A program made the position numbers and the translations under genes. The notes under the pieces are model-generated. The model was not told where the DNA came from, searched no databases, and saw only the letters and a program-made list of their open reading frames with translations. Below are positions 16,273-24,539 of a stretch of DNA of 64,000 nt, in pieces; position 1 is the stretch's first letter, and each line of letters begins with the position of its first letter. The DNA comes from Geminocystis herdmanii PCC 6308 (GTDB lineage Bacteria; Cyanobacteriota; Cyanobacteriia; Cyanobacteriales; Cyanobacteriaceae). The DNA is taken from positions 799,630-863,629 of the forward strand of contig NZ_CM001775.1 in assembly GCF_000332235.1 (NCBI RefSeq), given 5' to 3'.

Positions 16273-17322
16273 TTATTCCTTTGTTTGTGAGGAAGAATTT
16301 TTCTGTAATTCTTTGACTATTTTATATATCTCTGGCAATTTTTTATAGATAGCCGATACTTTTAAGTATAATTTATTTGGCACTGCGGGAGAGCCTGAGA
16401 CTGTTTCTCCAGATTTTACGTCATTATGAATGCCTGTTTGGGCGGATGCGATCGAATTATCACCTATTTGTACTTGATTAGCAACCCCAACTTGTCCAGC
16501 CAAAATCACCCGATTACCTAATTTTACTCCTCCGGCTAACCCTACTTGAGCTGCAAGGGCGCAGTTTTCCCCTATATCGCCATTATGCCCGATGTGGACT
16601 AGGTTATCTAGTTTGGTGTTTTTACCAATACGAGTGATACCCACCGCAGGACGATCGACTGTACTATTACAACCAATTTCTACTCCGTCTTCTAAGACAA
16701 CATAACCAGATTGCTCCATTTTATACCAACCTTCGGGAATCGGCACAAAACCAAAGCCTTCTCCTCCTATTACAGCCCCACTATGGATAACGCAATTAGC
16801 ACCGATTTGGCTTCTTTCTTCAATAGTAGCGTTAGCGTGGATAACCGTTGATTTACCTATTTTTACTTGAGGATAAATCACCACGTTAGGGAAGATACAA
16901 ACATTATCTTCGATCGAACATCCTTTTTCAATCACTACATTCGCACCAATAGAGACATTTTGACCTAAGATGACATCTTCTGCAATCACCGCCGAAGGGT
17001 GAATTTGAGGGGAAGGTAAAAAGGGTTGATAAAATAAACCAATAGCTTGGGCAAAAGTAAGACGAGGGTAAGGAGTCGCTAACCATGCAATACCTCTTTC
17101 TGTCGCTAATTGTTGTAACGATGAATCTAGTGGTAAAATAAGGGCAGAAGCGTTAGTAACGCCCACCATTTTAGCAAATTTATCACCCTCAATATAACTT
17201 AATGTATTAACATCCCCTTGATCGATCGACATAATATCATAAAGTTCAGGATTTCGATCGGGATTTGCAGTAAGACTATGAACTTGGGGGGATAATTGAC
17301 TAATAAGATCACTAAATTTCAT
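16273..17322 (-). CDS. lpxD: UDP-3-O-(acyl)glucosamine N-acyltransferase LpxD
   Basis: 349 residues. The N-terminal uridine-binding domain (about 1-100) contains TERGIAWLATPYPRLTFAQAIGLFYQP. It is followed by a left-handed beta-helix of hexapeptide repeats (about 105-310; IHPSAVIAEDVILGQNVSIGANVVIE). The catalytic His is expected in DNLVHIGHNGDIGENC. LpxD adds the second acyl chain of lipid A precursors in the cytoplasm, showing an outer membrane. Cyanobacterial lipid A is simplified, but lpxD is commonly present. The ATG start MKFSDLISQL lies only 12 bases from the divergent TerD start, and no Shine-Dalgarno is visible on either side. Confidence 0.92.
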   Translation of the reverse strand: MKFSDLISQLSPQVHSLTANPDRNPELYDIMSIDQGDVNTLSYIEGDKFAKMVGVTNASALILPLDSSLQQLATERGIAWLATPYPRLTFAQAIGLFYQPFLPSPQIHPSAVIAEDVILGQNVSIGANVVIEKGCSIEDNVCIFPNVVIYPQVKIGKSTVIHANATIEERSQIGANCVIHSGAVIGGEGFGFVPIPEGWYKMEQSGYVVLEDGVEIGCNSTVDRPAVGITRIGKNTKLDNLVHIGHNGDIGENCALAAQVGLAGGVKLGNRVILAGQVGVANQVQIGDNSIASAQTGIHNDVKSGETVSGSPAVPNKLYLKVSAIYKKLPEIYKIVKELQKNSSSQTKE

Positions 17323-17334
17323 ATAAATTAGATT

Positions 17335-17913
17335 ATGGCTATATCACTACAAAAAGGACAAAGAATTTCATTAGCAAAAGTTGCGCCTAGCCTTGTGGCA
17401 GGGTTTATTGGTTTAGGTTGGGATACCAACTCCACAGATACGGGAGGGGATTTTGATTTAGATGTATCCGTGTTTCTCTTAGGTGCTAACGAAAAATTAG
17501 TATCAGAAAAACACTTTATTTTTTACAATAACCTAATTAGTCCTGATCCTGATCAGTCTATCAAACTTTTGGGGGATAATCGCACGGGAGACGGAGAAGG
17601 AGACGATGAAGGCTTAATTGTAGATTTGCGCAAAGTACCCTCCGACATTGCTAAAATTGTTGTTACCGTCACCATCTACGAAGCTGATAAGAGACACCAA
17701 AATTTTGGACAAGTTACCAATGCCTATATTCGTCTCGTGGATGTGCAAACCAAAGAAGAAGTTTTACGCTACGATTTAACAGAAGATTTTTCTGTGGAAA
17801 CAGCAGTTATCATGGCGGAATTATACAACAAAGATGGAGAATGGCGCATTAATGCCGTTGGTAGTGGCTTTGAAGGAGGTTTACAATCCCTCTTAGACAA
17901 ATATAGCAATTAG
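17335..17913 (+). CDS. TerD family protein
   Basis: 192 residues, the standard TerD/TerZ/CABP length. The opening MAISLQKGQRISLAKVAPSL, then GLGWDTNSTDTGGDFDLDVSVFLL and IFYNNLISPDPDQSIKLLGDNRTGDGEGDDEGLIVDL show the calcium-binding acidic motifs (GGDFDLD; DNRTGDGEGDDE). TerD proteins belong to the tellurium-resistance/stress-response Ter system, thought to form membrane-linked metal-sensing complexes. A TerB-like gene occurs 28 kb away at 45051, but no complete ter cluster is present. Head-to-head with lpxD, 12 bases apart. Confidence 0.92.
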   Translation: MAISLQKGQRISLAKVAPSLVAGFIGLGWDTNSTDTGGDFDLDVSVFLLGANEKLVSEKHFIFYNNLISPDPDQSIKLLGDNRTGDGEGDDEGLIVDLRKVPSDIAKIVVTVTIYEADKRHQNFGQVTNAYIRLVDVQTKEEVLRYDLTEDFSVETAVIMAELYNKDGEWRINAVGSGFEGGLQSLLDKYSN

Positions 17914-17958
17914 GAATTAGGAATGAGAAATTAGGAATTAGGAATTAGGAATTAGGAA
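17911..17958. repeat. Heptamer array (TAGGAAT)
   Basis: About six TAGGAAT heptamers overlap the terD stop codon (TAG at 17911-17913), so the array starts exactly at the gene's end. It also abuts the stop of the convergent membrane protein gene. Confidence 0.82.
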
Positions 17959-17959
17959 T

Positions 17960-18379
17960 TTAAACAACAAAAATTATTGAGTTAAAGATAGCAATAAATA
18001 TTAAAATTAGACAAAATATACTTAACTTTAAAGGTGGTTTAGCAGGAGTTTTTTTTGTTACCATTAATGTGGCTTTTATCGAAGCAAAAGAAGTAATTAA
18101 ACACGGAAAAGGAAGAATTATTAGTAAGATTTTTTCTTGAGTAATAAAATAACTATAAATAAGTAAATAAATTATCAAACCTGTTGCGAGTAAACCACCT
18201 CCAGCTATGCGCATCAATGCTAATAATAATGTTTGTAAAGTTTCTTCTAATTCTTCCCAATTCTTACTTAGGGCAATCTCATGATAAGGCATAAACTGAC
18301 TACGAGTGAGATAAATTACTCCAAAAATAAGAGAAAATAAAGCAACTATTAGATAACAAACAAAAGAAATATTTAACAT
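17960..18379 (-). CDS. Small membrane protein of unknown function
   Basis: 139 residues with four predicted membrane spans: ISFVCYLIVALFSLIFGVIYL; LLLALMRIAGGGLLATGLIIYLLIY; ILLIILPFPCLITSFASI; and LSIFCLILIFIAIFNSIIFVV. A short charged loop with ALSKNWEELEE lies between the first two. I do not recognise a named family, though small proteins with this pattern are common as conserved hypotheticals. It ends against a heptamer array and is convergent with terD. Coding is supported by the strong membrane-protein pattern and an ATG start. Confidence 0.55.
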   Translation of the reverse strand: MLNISFVCYLIVALFSLIFGVIYLTRSQFMPYHEIALSKNWEELEETLQTLLLALMRIAGGGLLATGLIIYLLIYSYFITQEKILLIILPFPCLITSFASIKATLMVTKKTPAKPPLKLSIFCLILIFIAIFNSIIFVV

Positions 18380-18575
18380 AAGAATAGTAATATTATTTTA
18401 TTTATCTGTTTAATAGAAATTTAGAAAAAATTGGTAAAATAAGGGTTAAAACCCTGACTACGAACAAAGAAAAAATCAAAACGATAAACAGTTGAGTATA
18501 TTTTTGTGTCAATATATAGATATTAGCTCATTATATGAGCATTCACCATTAGTACAAAATATCGATCGAACTTAT

Positions 18576-18857
18576 ATGATATTAAACGAACTTGAGATCA
18601 GACAACAGTTAGGTAATTTACCAGATTGGATGACTAACGGACAAGCTCTTGTAGCTAGTTATAAATTTAAGGATTTCATTGAAGCTATGGCATTTGTCAA
18701 TAAATTAATCGAGCCTTCGGAAAAATCTGGGCATCATCCCGATATTTCTATATCTTACAACAGAGTAACCATTCACCTCACCACCCATGATGCAGGAGGT
18801 ATTACTCAAAAAGACGTTGATTTAGCCCATGAAATTACGAAAATCCACAAAGAATAA
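18576..18857 (+). CDS. Pterin-4a-carbinolamine dehydratase (PCD/DCoH family)
   Basis: From ATG 18576 (MILNELEIRQQLGNLPDW) the protein has 93 residues, the normal PCD length. The active-site motif is intact: EKSGHHPDISISYNRVTIHLTTHDAGGIT gives the HHP and the later H...D pattern. The family dehydrates 4a-hydroxytetrahydrobiopterin; in cyanobacteria it may also serve as a small regulator or have another pterin role, because biopterin-dependent hydroxylases are rare. A longer frame open from 18492 adds 28 non-conserved residues, so I prefer the inner start. Confidence 0.85.
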   Translation: MILNELEIRQQLGNLPDWMTNGQALVASYKFKDFIEAMAFVNKLIEPSEKSGHHPDISISYNRVTIHLTTHDAGGITQKDVDLAHEITKIHKE

Positions 18858-18868
18858 TTAACAAGCCA

Positions 18869-18916
18869 CCGTGTAATGAATTACACGGCTAATATTTTAC
18901 GTTCAATAAATTGAAC
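18869..18916. repeat. Double-hairpin dispersed repeat
   Basis: CCGTGTAATGAATTACACGG (18869-18888) and GTTCAATAAATTGAAC (18901-18916). It shares order, spacing and second palindrome exactly with 5715-5763. It lies between the PCD gene and the convergent threonine synthase gene, followed by a CTCCATT heptamer array to 18949. Confidence 0.8.
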
Positions 18917-18949
18917 TAAATTCTCCATTCTCCATTCTCCATTCTCCAT

Positions 18950-20056
18950 TTACTCAAATCCCATAATTCGAGCTACTTCTTGTAAGTCGGCTTTGATGCC
19001 CGATCGAATGCCGTCTTTATTAGTTTTCATGGCATTATCAGGGTCTTTTAAGCCGTTACCAGTTAAAACACATACTACAGTTCCATTATCAGGAATTTGA
19101 TCTTTTAATTTTAACACCCCTGCGACAGAAGCCGCACTAGCAGGTTCACAGAAAACCCCTTCTTCTCGTCCTAAAATACGGTAGGCTTCTAATATCTCGC
19201 TATCGGTGACGGCGTTAAACTGCCCTTGAGAGGCTTCTCTTACCCCTAATGCTTTTTCCCAGTTAGCTGGATTACCGATTCTAATAGCAGTAGCTACAGT
19301 TTCAGGTTTTAATACTTGATGTCCTTCCACAAAAGGAGCACTTCCTGAAGCCTGAAATCCCATCATTTTGGGGAGTTTATCACATCTATTTTCACTATGA
19401 TATTGACAAAAACCCATCCAATAGGCGGTAATATTTCCTGCGTTACCTACAGGAATTGCTAACCAATCCGGGGCATAACCCAAGGTATCAACCACTTCAA
19501 AGGCGGCGGTTTTTTGTCCTTCTAAGCGATAAGGATTGACAGAGTTAACGAGGGTGACAGGATAATTATCGGCAATTTGTCGCACGATCGTCAAGGCATG
19601 GTCAAAATTTCCTTGAATTGCCAACACTTCCGCACCATAAATGAGGGCTTGAGCTAATTTTCCTAAAGCTACATAACCATCGGGAATAATTACAAAGGCT
19701 TTCATTCCTGCTCTGGTGGCATAAGCCGCCGCCGCCGCCGATGTGTTTCCTGTACTTGCACAGATGACAGCTTTTGCTCCTGCTTCTTTGGCTTTGGAGA
19801 TTGCCATTGTCATACCTCTATCTTTAAACGAACCCGTGGGATTTAATCCGTCATACTTTACAAATACTTTAATGCCACGACCGATCATGTTAGAAATGAC
19901 GGGTACAGGAATTAAGGGAGTATTGCCTTCTCTCAGAGTGATAATGGGGGTGTCTGGAGTGACGGGTAAATATTGTTTATATTCTTCGATTAAGCCTCTC
20001 CAGCCTGTTCTCAAATGGTGACTTGTATTACTTGGATGAATTTGCGTCGCTACCAC
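18950..20056 (-). CDS. thrC: Threonine synthase
   Basis: 368 residues of the short plant/bacterial PLP fold type II threonine synthase. The PLP lysine is Lys78 in [13 protein letters not shown]. Other landmarks are [14 protein letters not shown] near the start, [20 protein letters not shown], the PLP-phosphate loop [17 protein letters not shown], and [16 protein letters not shown]. It converts O-phosphohomoserine to threonine. The 372-base spacer 20057-20428 upstream holds only a short heptamer stretch (about 20183-20215, AGTAATG/GAGTAAC) and AT-rich sequence. Confidence 0.93.
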   Translation of the reverse strand: MVATQIHPSNTSHHLRTGWRGLIEEYKQYLPVTPDTPIITLREGNTPLIPVPVISNMIGRGIKVFVKYDGLNPTGSFKDRGMTMAISKAKEAGAKAVICASTGNTSAAAAAYATRAGMKAFVIIPDGYVALGKLAQALIYGAEVLAIQGNFDHALTIVRQIADNYPVTLVNSVNPYRLEGQKTAAFEVVDTLGYAPDWLAIPVGNAGNITAYWMGFCQYHSENRCDKLPKMMGFQASGSAPFVEGHQVLKPETVATAIRIGNPANWEKALGVREASQGQFNAVTDSEILEAYRILGREEGVFCEPASAASVAGVLKLKDQIPDNGTVVCVLTGNGLKDPDNAMKTNKDGIRSGIKADLQEVARIMGFE

Positions 20057-20446
20057 GGGTGTTAAATATAAATAGACAGCATCCTATATTATGCCATAAA
20101 AGGGGCAATTATACTTGAAGGGAAATAATTTAATCTCACGGGTGAACGAAATTTTGGGTGGGGGTATTTTGACTTTGAATTGAAGTAATAAGTAATGAGT
20201 AACGAGTAATGAGTTAATATCTAACTAGATTCTTTTTCTTTTAATTTATTAATTGAACTGAATTAATATCTCGAAATTAGGACATTTTGTGTTATCATTG
20301 GTTCAAATCTACCTCTTGATAACAGCTTTGTTGTATCCTGATTTCTGAGTTATTATTAGTCGTTAAGTAAAATAAAAATATAGTAATTCTATTCTATAAG
20401 TGGTGAGTATTTACTCATTACTCATTAGGTGTTTATTCATTATCTT

Positions 20447-21442
20447 ATGATCGAATCAAAAATTAAAGTTGCTGATAATTTGTTGCTTTCTCCTATGGGA
20501 TGCGGTACTTGGGCTTGGGGTAATCGTTTCCTTTGGGGTTATGATACGACTATGGATAAGGAATTACAACAGGTTTTTAATCTTCATGTTTCTCAGGGTG
20601 TTACTTGGTTTGATACGGGGGATTCCTACGGCACGGGAAAATTAGAGGGCAGAAGTGAGAGTCTTTTAGGTAAGTTTACTAAAGAATATCAGGGAGATCA
20701 TCAAGATGAAATTTCGATCGCCACAAAACTAGCGGTATATCCTTGGCGTTTGACTCCTCAATCGATGGTGAAGGCTTGTGAAAAATCGGCGGAAAGATTG
20801 GGGAGATCGATCGACTTAGTGCAAATGCACTGGTCTCCTGCGAAATATCTCCCTTGGCAAGAAAAGCCTTTATGGGATGGTTTAGCTCAGTTATATCATC
20901 AAAAAGCGGTGAAAGGTATCGGTTTATCTAATTATGGGGCAAAAAATTTACAACGTGCCTATGATTATTTAAAGCAACAGGGAGTAAAAATTAGTACCCT
21001 TCAAGTACAATATTCTTTGCTTTCTACCTATCCTTTTGTGAAGTTAGGATTAAAAGAATTATGTGAGGAGTTGGGCATTCAAATTATTGCCTATAGTCCT
21101 CTTACTTTAGGTATTTTGACAGGTAAATATCAAGATTTGAAAAATTTGCCGTCTGGACCGAGAAAAGGCTTGTTTAAAGGATTATTACCGAAAATTAAAC
21201 CATTATTACAAACATTAGAAATAATGGCAAAAGATAATGGTAAAACCATGGCACAAACCGCCCTTAATTGGTGTATTTGTCAAGGTACAATTCCGATTCC
21301 GGGGGCAAAAAATTTGACTCAGGCTAGGGAAAATATTGGGGCGTTGGGGTGGCGTTTATCCCCTTCGGAGGTGTTAGAATTAAGCTCGATCGTGCTTAGT
21401 TTAGAAAAGCAAATGATTCAAAATATTTTTCAAACAGAATAG
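20447..21442 (+). CDS. Aldo/keto reductase
   Basis: 331 residues from ATG 20447 (MIESKIKVADNLLLSPMGCGTWAWGN). The AKR tetrad is visible: Asp57 and Tyr61 (FDTGDSYGTGKLEGRSE), Lys94 (IATKLAVYPW) and His128 (VQMHWSP). The NADPH-binding end reads IPIPGAKNLTQARENIGALGWRLS. It belongs to the plant/cyanobacterial group of AKR-like proteins, like plastid pyridoxal reductase-type enzymes; the natural substrate is unknown. An upstream in-frame GTG at 20429 is possible but lies in a repeat-like stretch. Confidence 0.88.
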   Translation: MIESKIKVADNLLLSPMGCGTWAWGNRFLWGYDTTMDKELQQVFNLHVSQGVTWFDTGDSYGTGKLEGRSESLLGKFTKEYQGDHQDEISIATKLAVYPWRLTPQSMVKACEKSAERLGRSIDLVQMHWSPAKYLPWQEKPLWDGLAQLYHQKAVKGIGLSNYGAKNLQRAYDYLKQQGVKISTLQVQYSLLSTYPFVKLGLKELCEELGIQIIAYSPLTLGILTGKYQDLKNLPSGPRKGLFKGLLPKIKPLLQTLEIMAKDNGKTMAQTALNWCICQGTIPIPGAKNLTQARENIGALGWRLSPSEVLELSSIVLSLEKQMIQNIFQTE

Positions 21443-21460
21443 ATTTGCCCTCACCCCTAA

Positions 21461-21491
21461 CCCCTCTCCCAAAAGGCGAGGGGAGTTTTTT
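21461..21491. terminator. Rho-independent terminator-like hairpin
   Basis: CCCCTC (21461-21466) pairs with GAGGGG (21478-21483) and is followed by AGTTTTTTAT. The hairpin lies 20 bases after the aldo/keto reductase stop, and its T tract overlaps the stop codon of the convergent cysteine desulfurase gene at 21490. The preceding CCCTCACCCCTAAC resembles a repeat widespread in bacterial genomes, so it may also be a REP-like element. Confidence 0.65.
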
Positions 21492-22650
21492 ATCGGCTCG
21501 ATCGACGTAGAATATTAATAGTTTTAAGGGTAAATTCGGCGACTTCTTCGATTTCTTCCTTGGTGTTAAAACGTCCGATACCAAAACGTAAAGAAGCCTT
21601 CGCTAAACTGTCAGAATGCCCTAAAGCCTTGAGTACATGACTTGGTTTTGTGGAGGTGGAGGAACAAGCTGAACCTGATGATACGGCTATTTTTGACTGT
21701 AATGCTAATAATAATGCTGAACCGTCCACCCCGTCAATACTAATGTTGCAATTTCCTGCTAATCTTTGGTTTAAGTCTCCATTGAGATAGATTCCTTCTA
21801 ATTGGCTCAATTTTTGCCATAAATAATCTCTTAGGTGTTTCTGCCGTTGATTTTCTGCTTCTGCTTCCTCTAGGGCAATTTTGACGGCTTCGGCAAAACC
21901 GACTATTTGGGGAGTACATAATGTACCCGATCGAAATCCCCTTTCTTGCCCTCCTCCTTGTATTTGAGAGGCTAATTTTACTCTGGGATTTTTTCGTCTA
22001 ATATATAATGCTCCAATACCTTTTATGCCGTGAATTTTATGGGCAGTTAAAGACATTAAATCGATGTTTATTTTTTGCACATCTAAAGGAATTTTACCGA
22101 TGGCTTGGGCGGAATCGGTATGAAAAATAACCTCTTTTTCACGACAAATAGCTCCAATTTGTGCGATATTTTGAATGACTCCTATTTCATTATTTGCTGT
22201 CATTACAGATACTAAAATTGTGTTCGATCGAATATTTTTAGTTAATAAATTTAAGTCTAATAAACCATTTTTTTCCACAGGCAAAAAAGTTATTTCAAAT
22301 CCTAACGTCTGTAAATACTCACAGGGTTCGATAACTGCTTTATGTTCTGTTTCTACTGTAATAATATGTTGCCCTTTGCTAAAATAAGCCTCCGCTACTC
22401 CTTTGATAGCTAAATTATTTGCCTCCGTTGCACCACTGGTAAAAATAATCTCGTTTTCTTCGGCATTAATCCCTTGTGCAATGGTATTTCTAGCCTGTTT
22501 AACGGCTTCTTGAGCCTCCCAACCGTACAGGTGAGCATTACTAGAAGGATTACCGTAATATTCACTAAAATAAGGCATCATTGCCGACAATACACGAGGA
22601 TCAACTTTTGTGGTAGCATGATTGTCTAAATATATCGGTCGATCGATCAT
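21490..22650 (-). CDS. Cysteine desulfurase (NifS/IscS family)
   Basis: 386 residues from ATG 22650 (MIDRPIYLDNHATTKVDPRV). The PLP lysine is Lys205 (LTAHKIHGIKGIGALY) and the catalytic cysteine is Cys329 (SSGSACSSTSTKPSHVL). The long active-site loop with SSGSACS marks a class I (IscS/NifS) enzyme. It removes sulfur from cysteine to feed Fe-S clusters, thiamine and tRNA thiolation. An in-frame ATG five codons upstream (22665) is less likely because homologues start at the chosen site. Convergent with the aldo/keto reductase gene. Confidence 0.92.
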   Translation of the reverse strand: MIDRPIYLDNHATTKVDPRVLSAMMPYFSEYYGNPSSNAHLYGWEAQEAVKQARNTIAQGINAEENEIIFTSGATEANNLAIKGVAEAYFSKGQHIITVETEHKAVIEPCEYLQTLGFEITFLPVEKNGLLDLNLLTKNIRSNTILVSVMTANNEIGVIQNIAQIGAICREKEVIFHTDSAQAIGKIPLDVQKINIDLMSLTAHKIHGIKGIGALYIRRKNPRVKLASQIQGGGQERGFRSGTLCTPQIVGFAEAVKIALEEAEAENQRQKHLRDYLWQKLSQLEGIYLNGDLNQRLAGNCNISIDGVDGSALLLALQSKIAVSSGSACSSTSTKPSHVLKALGHSDSLAKASLRFGIGRFNTKEEIEEVAEFTLKTINILRRSSR

Positions 22651-22776
22651 AATCAAAAAGTTCAAACTCAGGTATATCTATAATAATAGTCATTAGAAAG
22701 TTATGAAGCAATCTCTTATCAGAAGCTAAAAATTATTAGCTAAAATCAAAAAGAAAGAGTCAAAAAAATAACGGTT

Positions 22777-23388
22777 ATGACAGATAATAATGAGTATCAA
22801 ACTCCAGCCCAATGGTATAAAGCACATCGAAAAGAATTAAAAAAATATCGGGGAGAATGGGTTGCTTATACTTGTAATGGAATTATTGCTCATCATCCTC
22901 AATACGGGGAAATGATCAAAAATATTCAAGATAGAACTCAAAAATATATAATCGAAAGAATTTATGAGACAGAATTTACCGAGCCATTAAAGTTTTATCC
23001 CATTAGATTTAGAAATGTCAAAAAACATGAATGGCAACCGAAATATGAAGTTACAATATTAGGACAAAATCCTCTGCCGATAAAAATGTTAGTGGATTCT
23101 GGTGCGGATATTAGTTTGATTTCTAAGGAATTAGGATTAAATTTAGGCTTAACGAAACTACCTGAAGAATTAATTTTACAAGGAGATAGTGTTGGGGGAA
23201 GTGTTAGTTATTTACTGCGTAATTTACGTTTAAGAATAGACTCCCATGAGTTTACCGCTCCTTTTGCTTGGTTACAAATGGACGATTGTGAAGAAATTTT
23301 ATTAGGTAGGGAGGTAGTTTTTGACTTATTTGATATAGAGTTTAAACAAGCGGAAGAAACTATTATTTTCAAGTTTCGATCGAACTAA
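22777..23388 (+). CDS. DUF5678-like domain fused to a retropepsin-like aspartic protease domain
   Basis: 203 residues in two parts. The first (about 10-65), WYKAHRKELKKYRGEWVAYTCNGIIAHHPQYGEMIKNI, has the DUF5678 pattern (LxxYxGxWVAxxxGxIVAHGxxxxEV). The second (about 85-195) has the aspartic-protease signature MLVDSGADISLISKELG, a central QGDSVGGSVSYLL strand and the end DDCEEILLGREVVFDLFDIEFK, which is the retropepsin hydrophobic-hydrophobic-Gly motif. One such domain would need to dimerise to be active, as in retroviral proteases. Bacterial relatives are poorly characterised. The gene stands alone between the divergent cysteine desulfurase gene and the convergent fabG. Confidence 0.7.
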   Translation: MTDNNEYQTPAQWYKAHRKELKKYRGEWVAYTCNGIIAHHPQYGEMIKNIQDRTQKYIIERIYETEFTEPLKFYPIRFRNVKKHEWQPKYEVTILGQNPLPIKMLVDSGADISLISKELGLNLGLTKLPEELILQGDSVGGSVSYLLRNLRLRIDSHEFTAPFAWLQMDDCEEILLGREVVFDLFDIEFKQAEETIIFKFRSN

Positions 23389-23482
23389 GAGAATGCCACA
23401 AAAACAATGATCCAATAACTGTTAAAGTTTTATTGATTTTGTGGATTTGATCATTAACCGCCTTTCAGGAGACAAGTCTAAT

Positions 23483-24244
23483 TTACATCACCATTCCGCC
23501 GTCAACATTGAACACCTGTCCTGTAATATAATTAGAAGCTCGATCGCACGCAAGAAAACGAATCATTCCTGCGATTTCTTCGGGTTTGCCGTAACGATTA
23601 AGAGGGATTGCTTTTAAAATTTCCTCAGCTTGTAAACCTTGAGTCATATCTGTTTCAATGAAACCGGGTGCAACGGCATTAACGGTGACACCACGACTAG
23701 CAAATTCTTTAGCGAGGGTTTTAGTTAAACCGATAACTCCAGCTTTAGCGGCACTGTAGTTGGCTTGTCCGGGATTGCCCATTTGTCCTGCTACCGATGA
23801 AATATTAATAATTCTACCGCTTCTTTGTTTAAGCATAATCTTACTAGCGGATTTACAACATAAAAACACCCCTGTTAAATTAAGGTTAATCACTTGTTGC
23901 CAGTCTTCCAATTTCATGCGCAATAAAAGAGTATCTCTAGTAATTCCTGCATTGTTGACTAAAACATCAACTTTTCCCCATTGTGAGACAGTTTGTTTAA
24001 ACATAGCTTCTACCGCCTCAGATTGAGATACATCGGCACTAATAGCAATGGCTTCTCCTCCTGCTTCAGTAATTTCTGTAACCACTTCATCGGCGGCTTG
24101 ACTGTTACTAGCATAATTAACAACAACTTTTGCACCTTCGGAAGCTAAAGCGAAGGCAGTAGCTTTACCAATACCTCTGGATGCACCTGTTATAATAGCG
24201 ACTTGATCTTTTAATCTTTGAAAATTAGGGGGTAAAAGTTCCAT
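23483..24244 (-). CDS. fabG: 3-oxoacyl-[acyl-carrier-protein] reductase FabG
   Basis: 253 residues from ATG 24244 (MELLPPNFQRLKDQVAIITGASRGIGKATA). The NADPH motif is TGASRGIG (19-26), the NNAG motif is at 97-100, and the catalytic Ser150, Tyr163 and Lys167 are in place. The end reads YITGQVFNVDGGMVM, as in FabG. It reduces beta-ketoacyl-ACP in each round of fatty acid synthesis. The start MELLP is the common one in cyanobacterial FabG; an in-frame ATG ten codons upstream (24274) is possible. No other fab genes are nearby. Confidence 0.92.
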   Translation of the reverse strand: MELLPPNFQRLKDQVAIITGASRGIGKATAFALASEGAKVVVNYASNSQAADEVVTEITEAGGEAIAISADVSQSEAVEAMFKQTVSQWGKVDVLVNNAGITRDTLLLRMKLEDWQQVINLNLTGVFLCCKSASKIMLKQRSGRIINISSVAGQMGNPGQANYSAAKAGVIGLTKTLAKEFASRGVTVNAVAPGFIETDMTQGLQAEEILKAIPLNRYGKPEEIAGMIRFLACDRASNYITGQVFNVDGGMVM

Positions 24245-24388
24245 ATTATTTAAAATAGTGATATAACTCTGCATGGGTTAGTTTACCTTAAAGTTAATCA
24301 AGGGTAAATGATAAAATTATCGATAAAAGATGTTTCATTTGCTTGTAAGGGTTAAATAATATTCAAGTCGTATAGTGTTTTAACAACA

Positions 24389-24533
24389 ATTCTCCATTCT
24401 CCATTCTTAATTTTCCATTCTCCATTCTCCATTCTCCATTCTCCATTCTCCATTCTCCATTCTCCATTCTCCATTCTCCATTCTCCATTCTCCATTCTCC
24501 ATTCTCCATTCTCCATTCTCCATTCTTAATTCT
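24389..24533. repeat. Long heptamer array (CTCCATT)
   Basis: About twenty near-perfect CTCCATT heptamers, interrupted by TTAATT variants at the ends. This is the longest array in the window and lies immediately upstream of the cbiX/sirB ATG at 24540, where the promoter or leader should be. Confidence 0.9.
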
Positions 24534-24539
24534 TTATCT

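Noticed and set aside
24389-24533. Possible CRISPR array
   Set aside because: The repeats are seven bases long with no spacers, and no cas genes are in the window.
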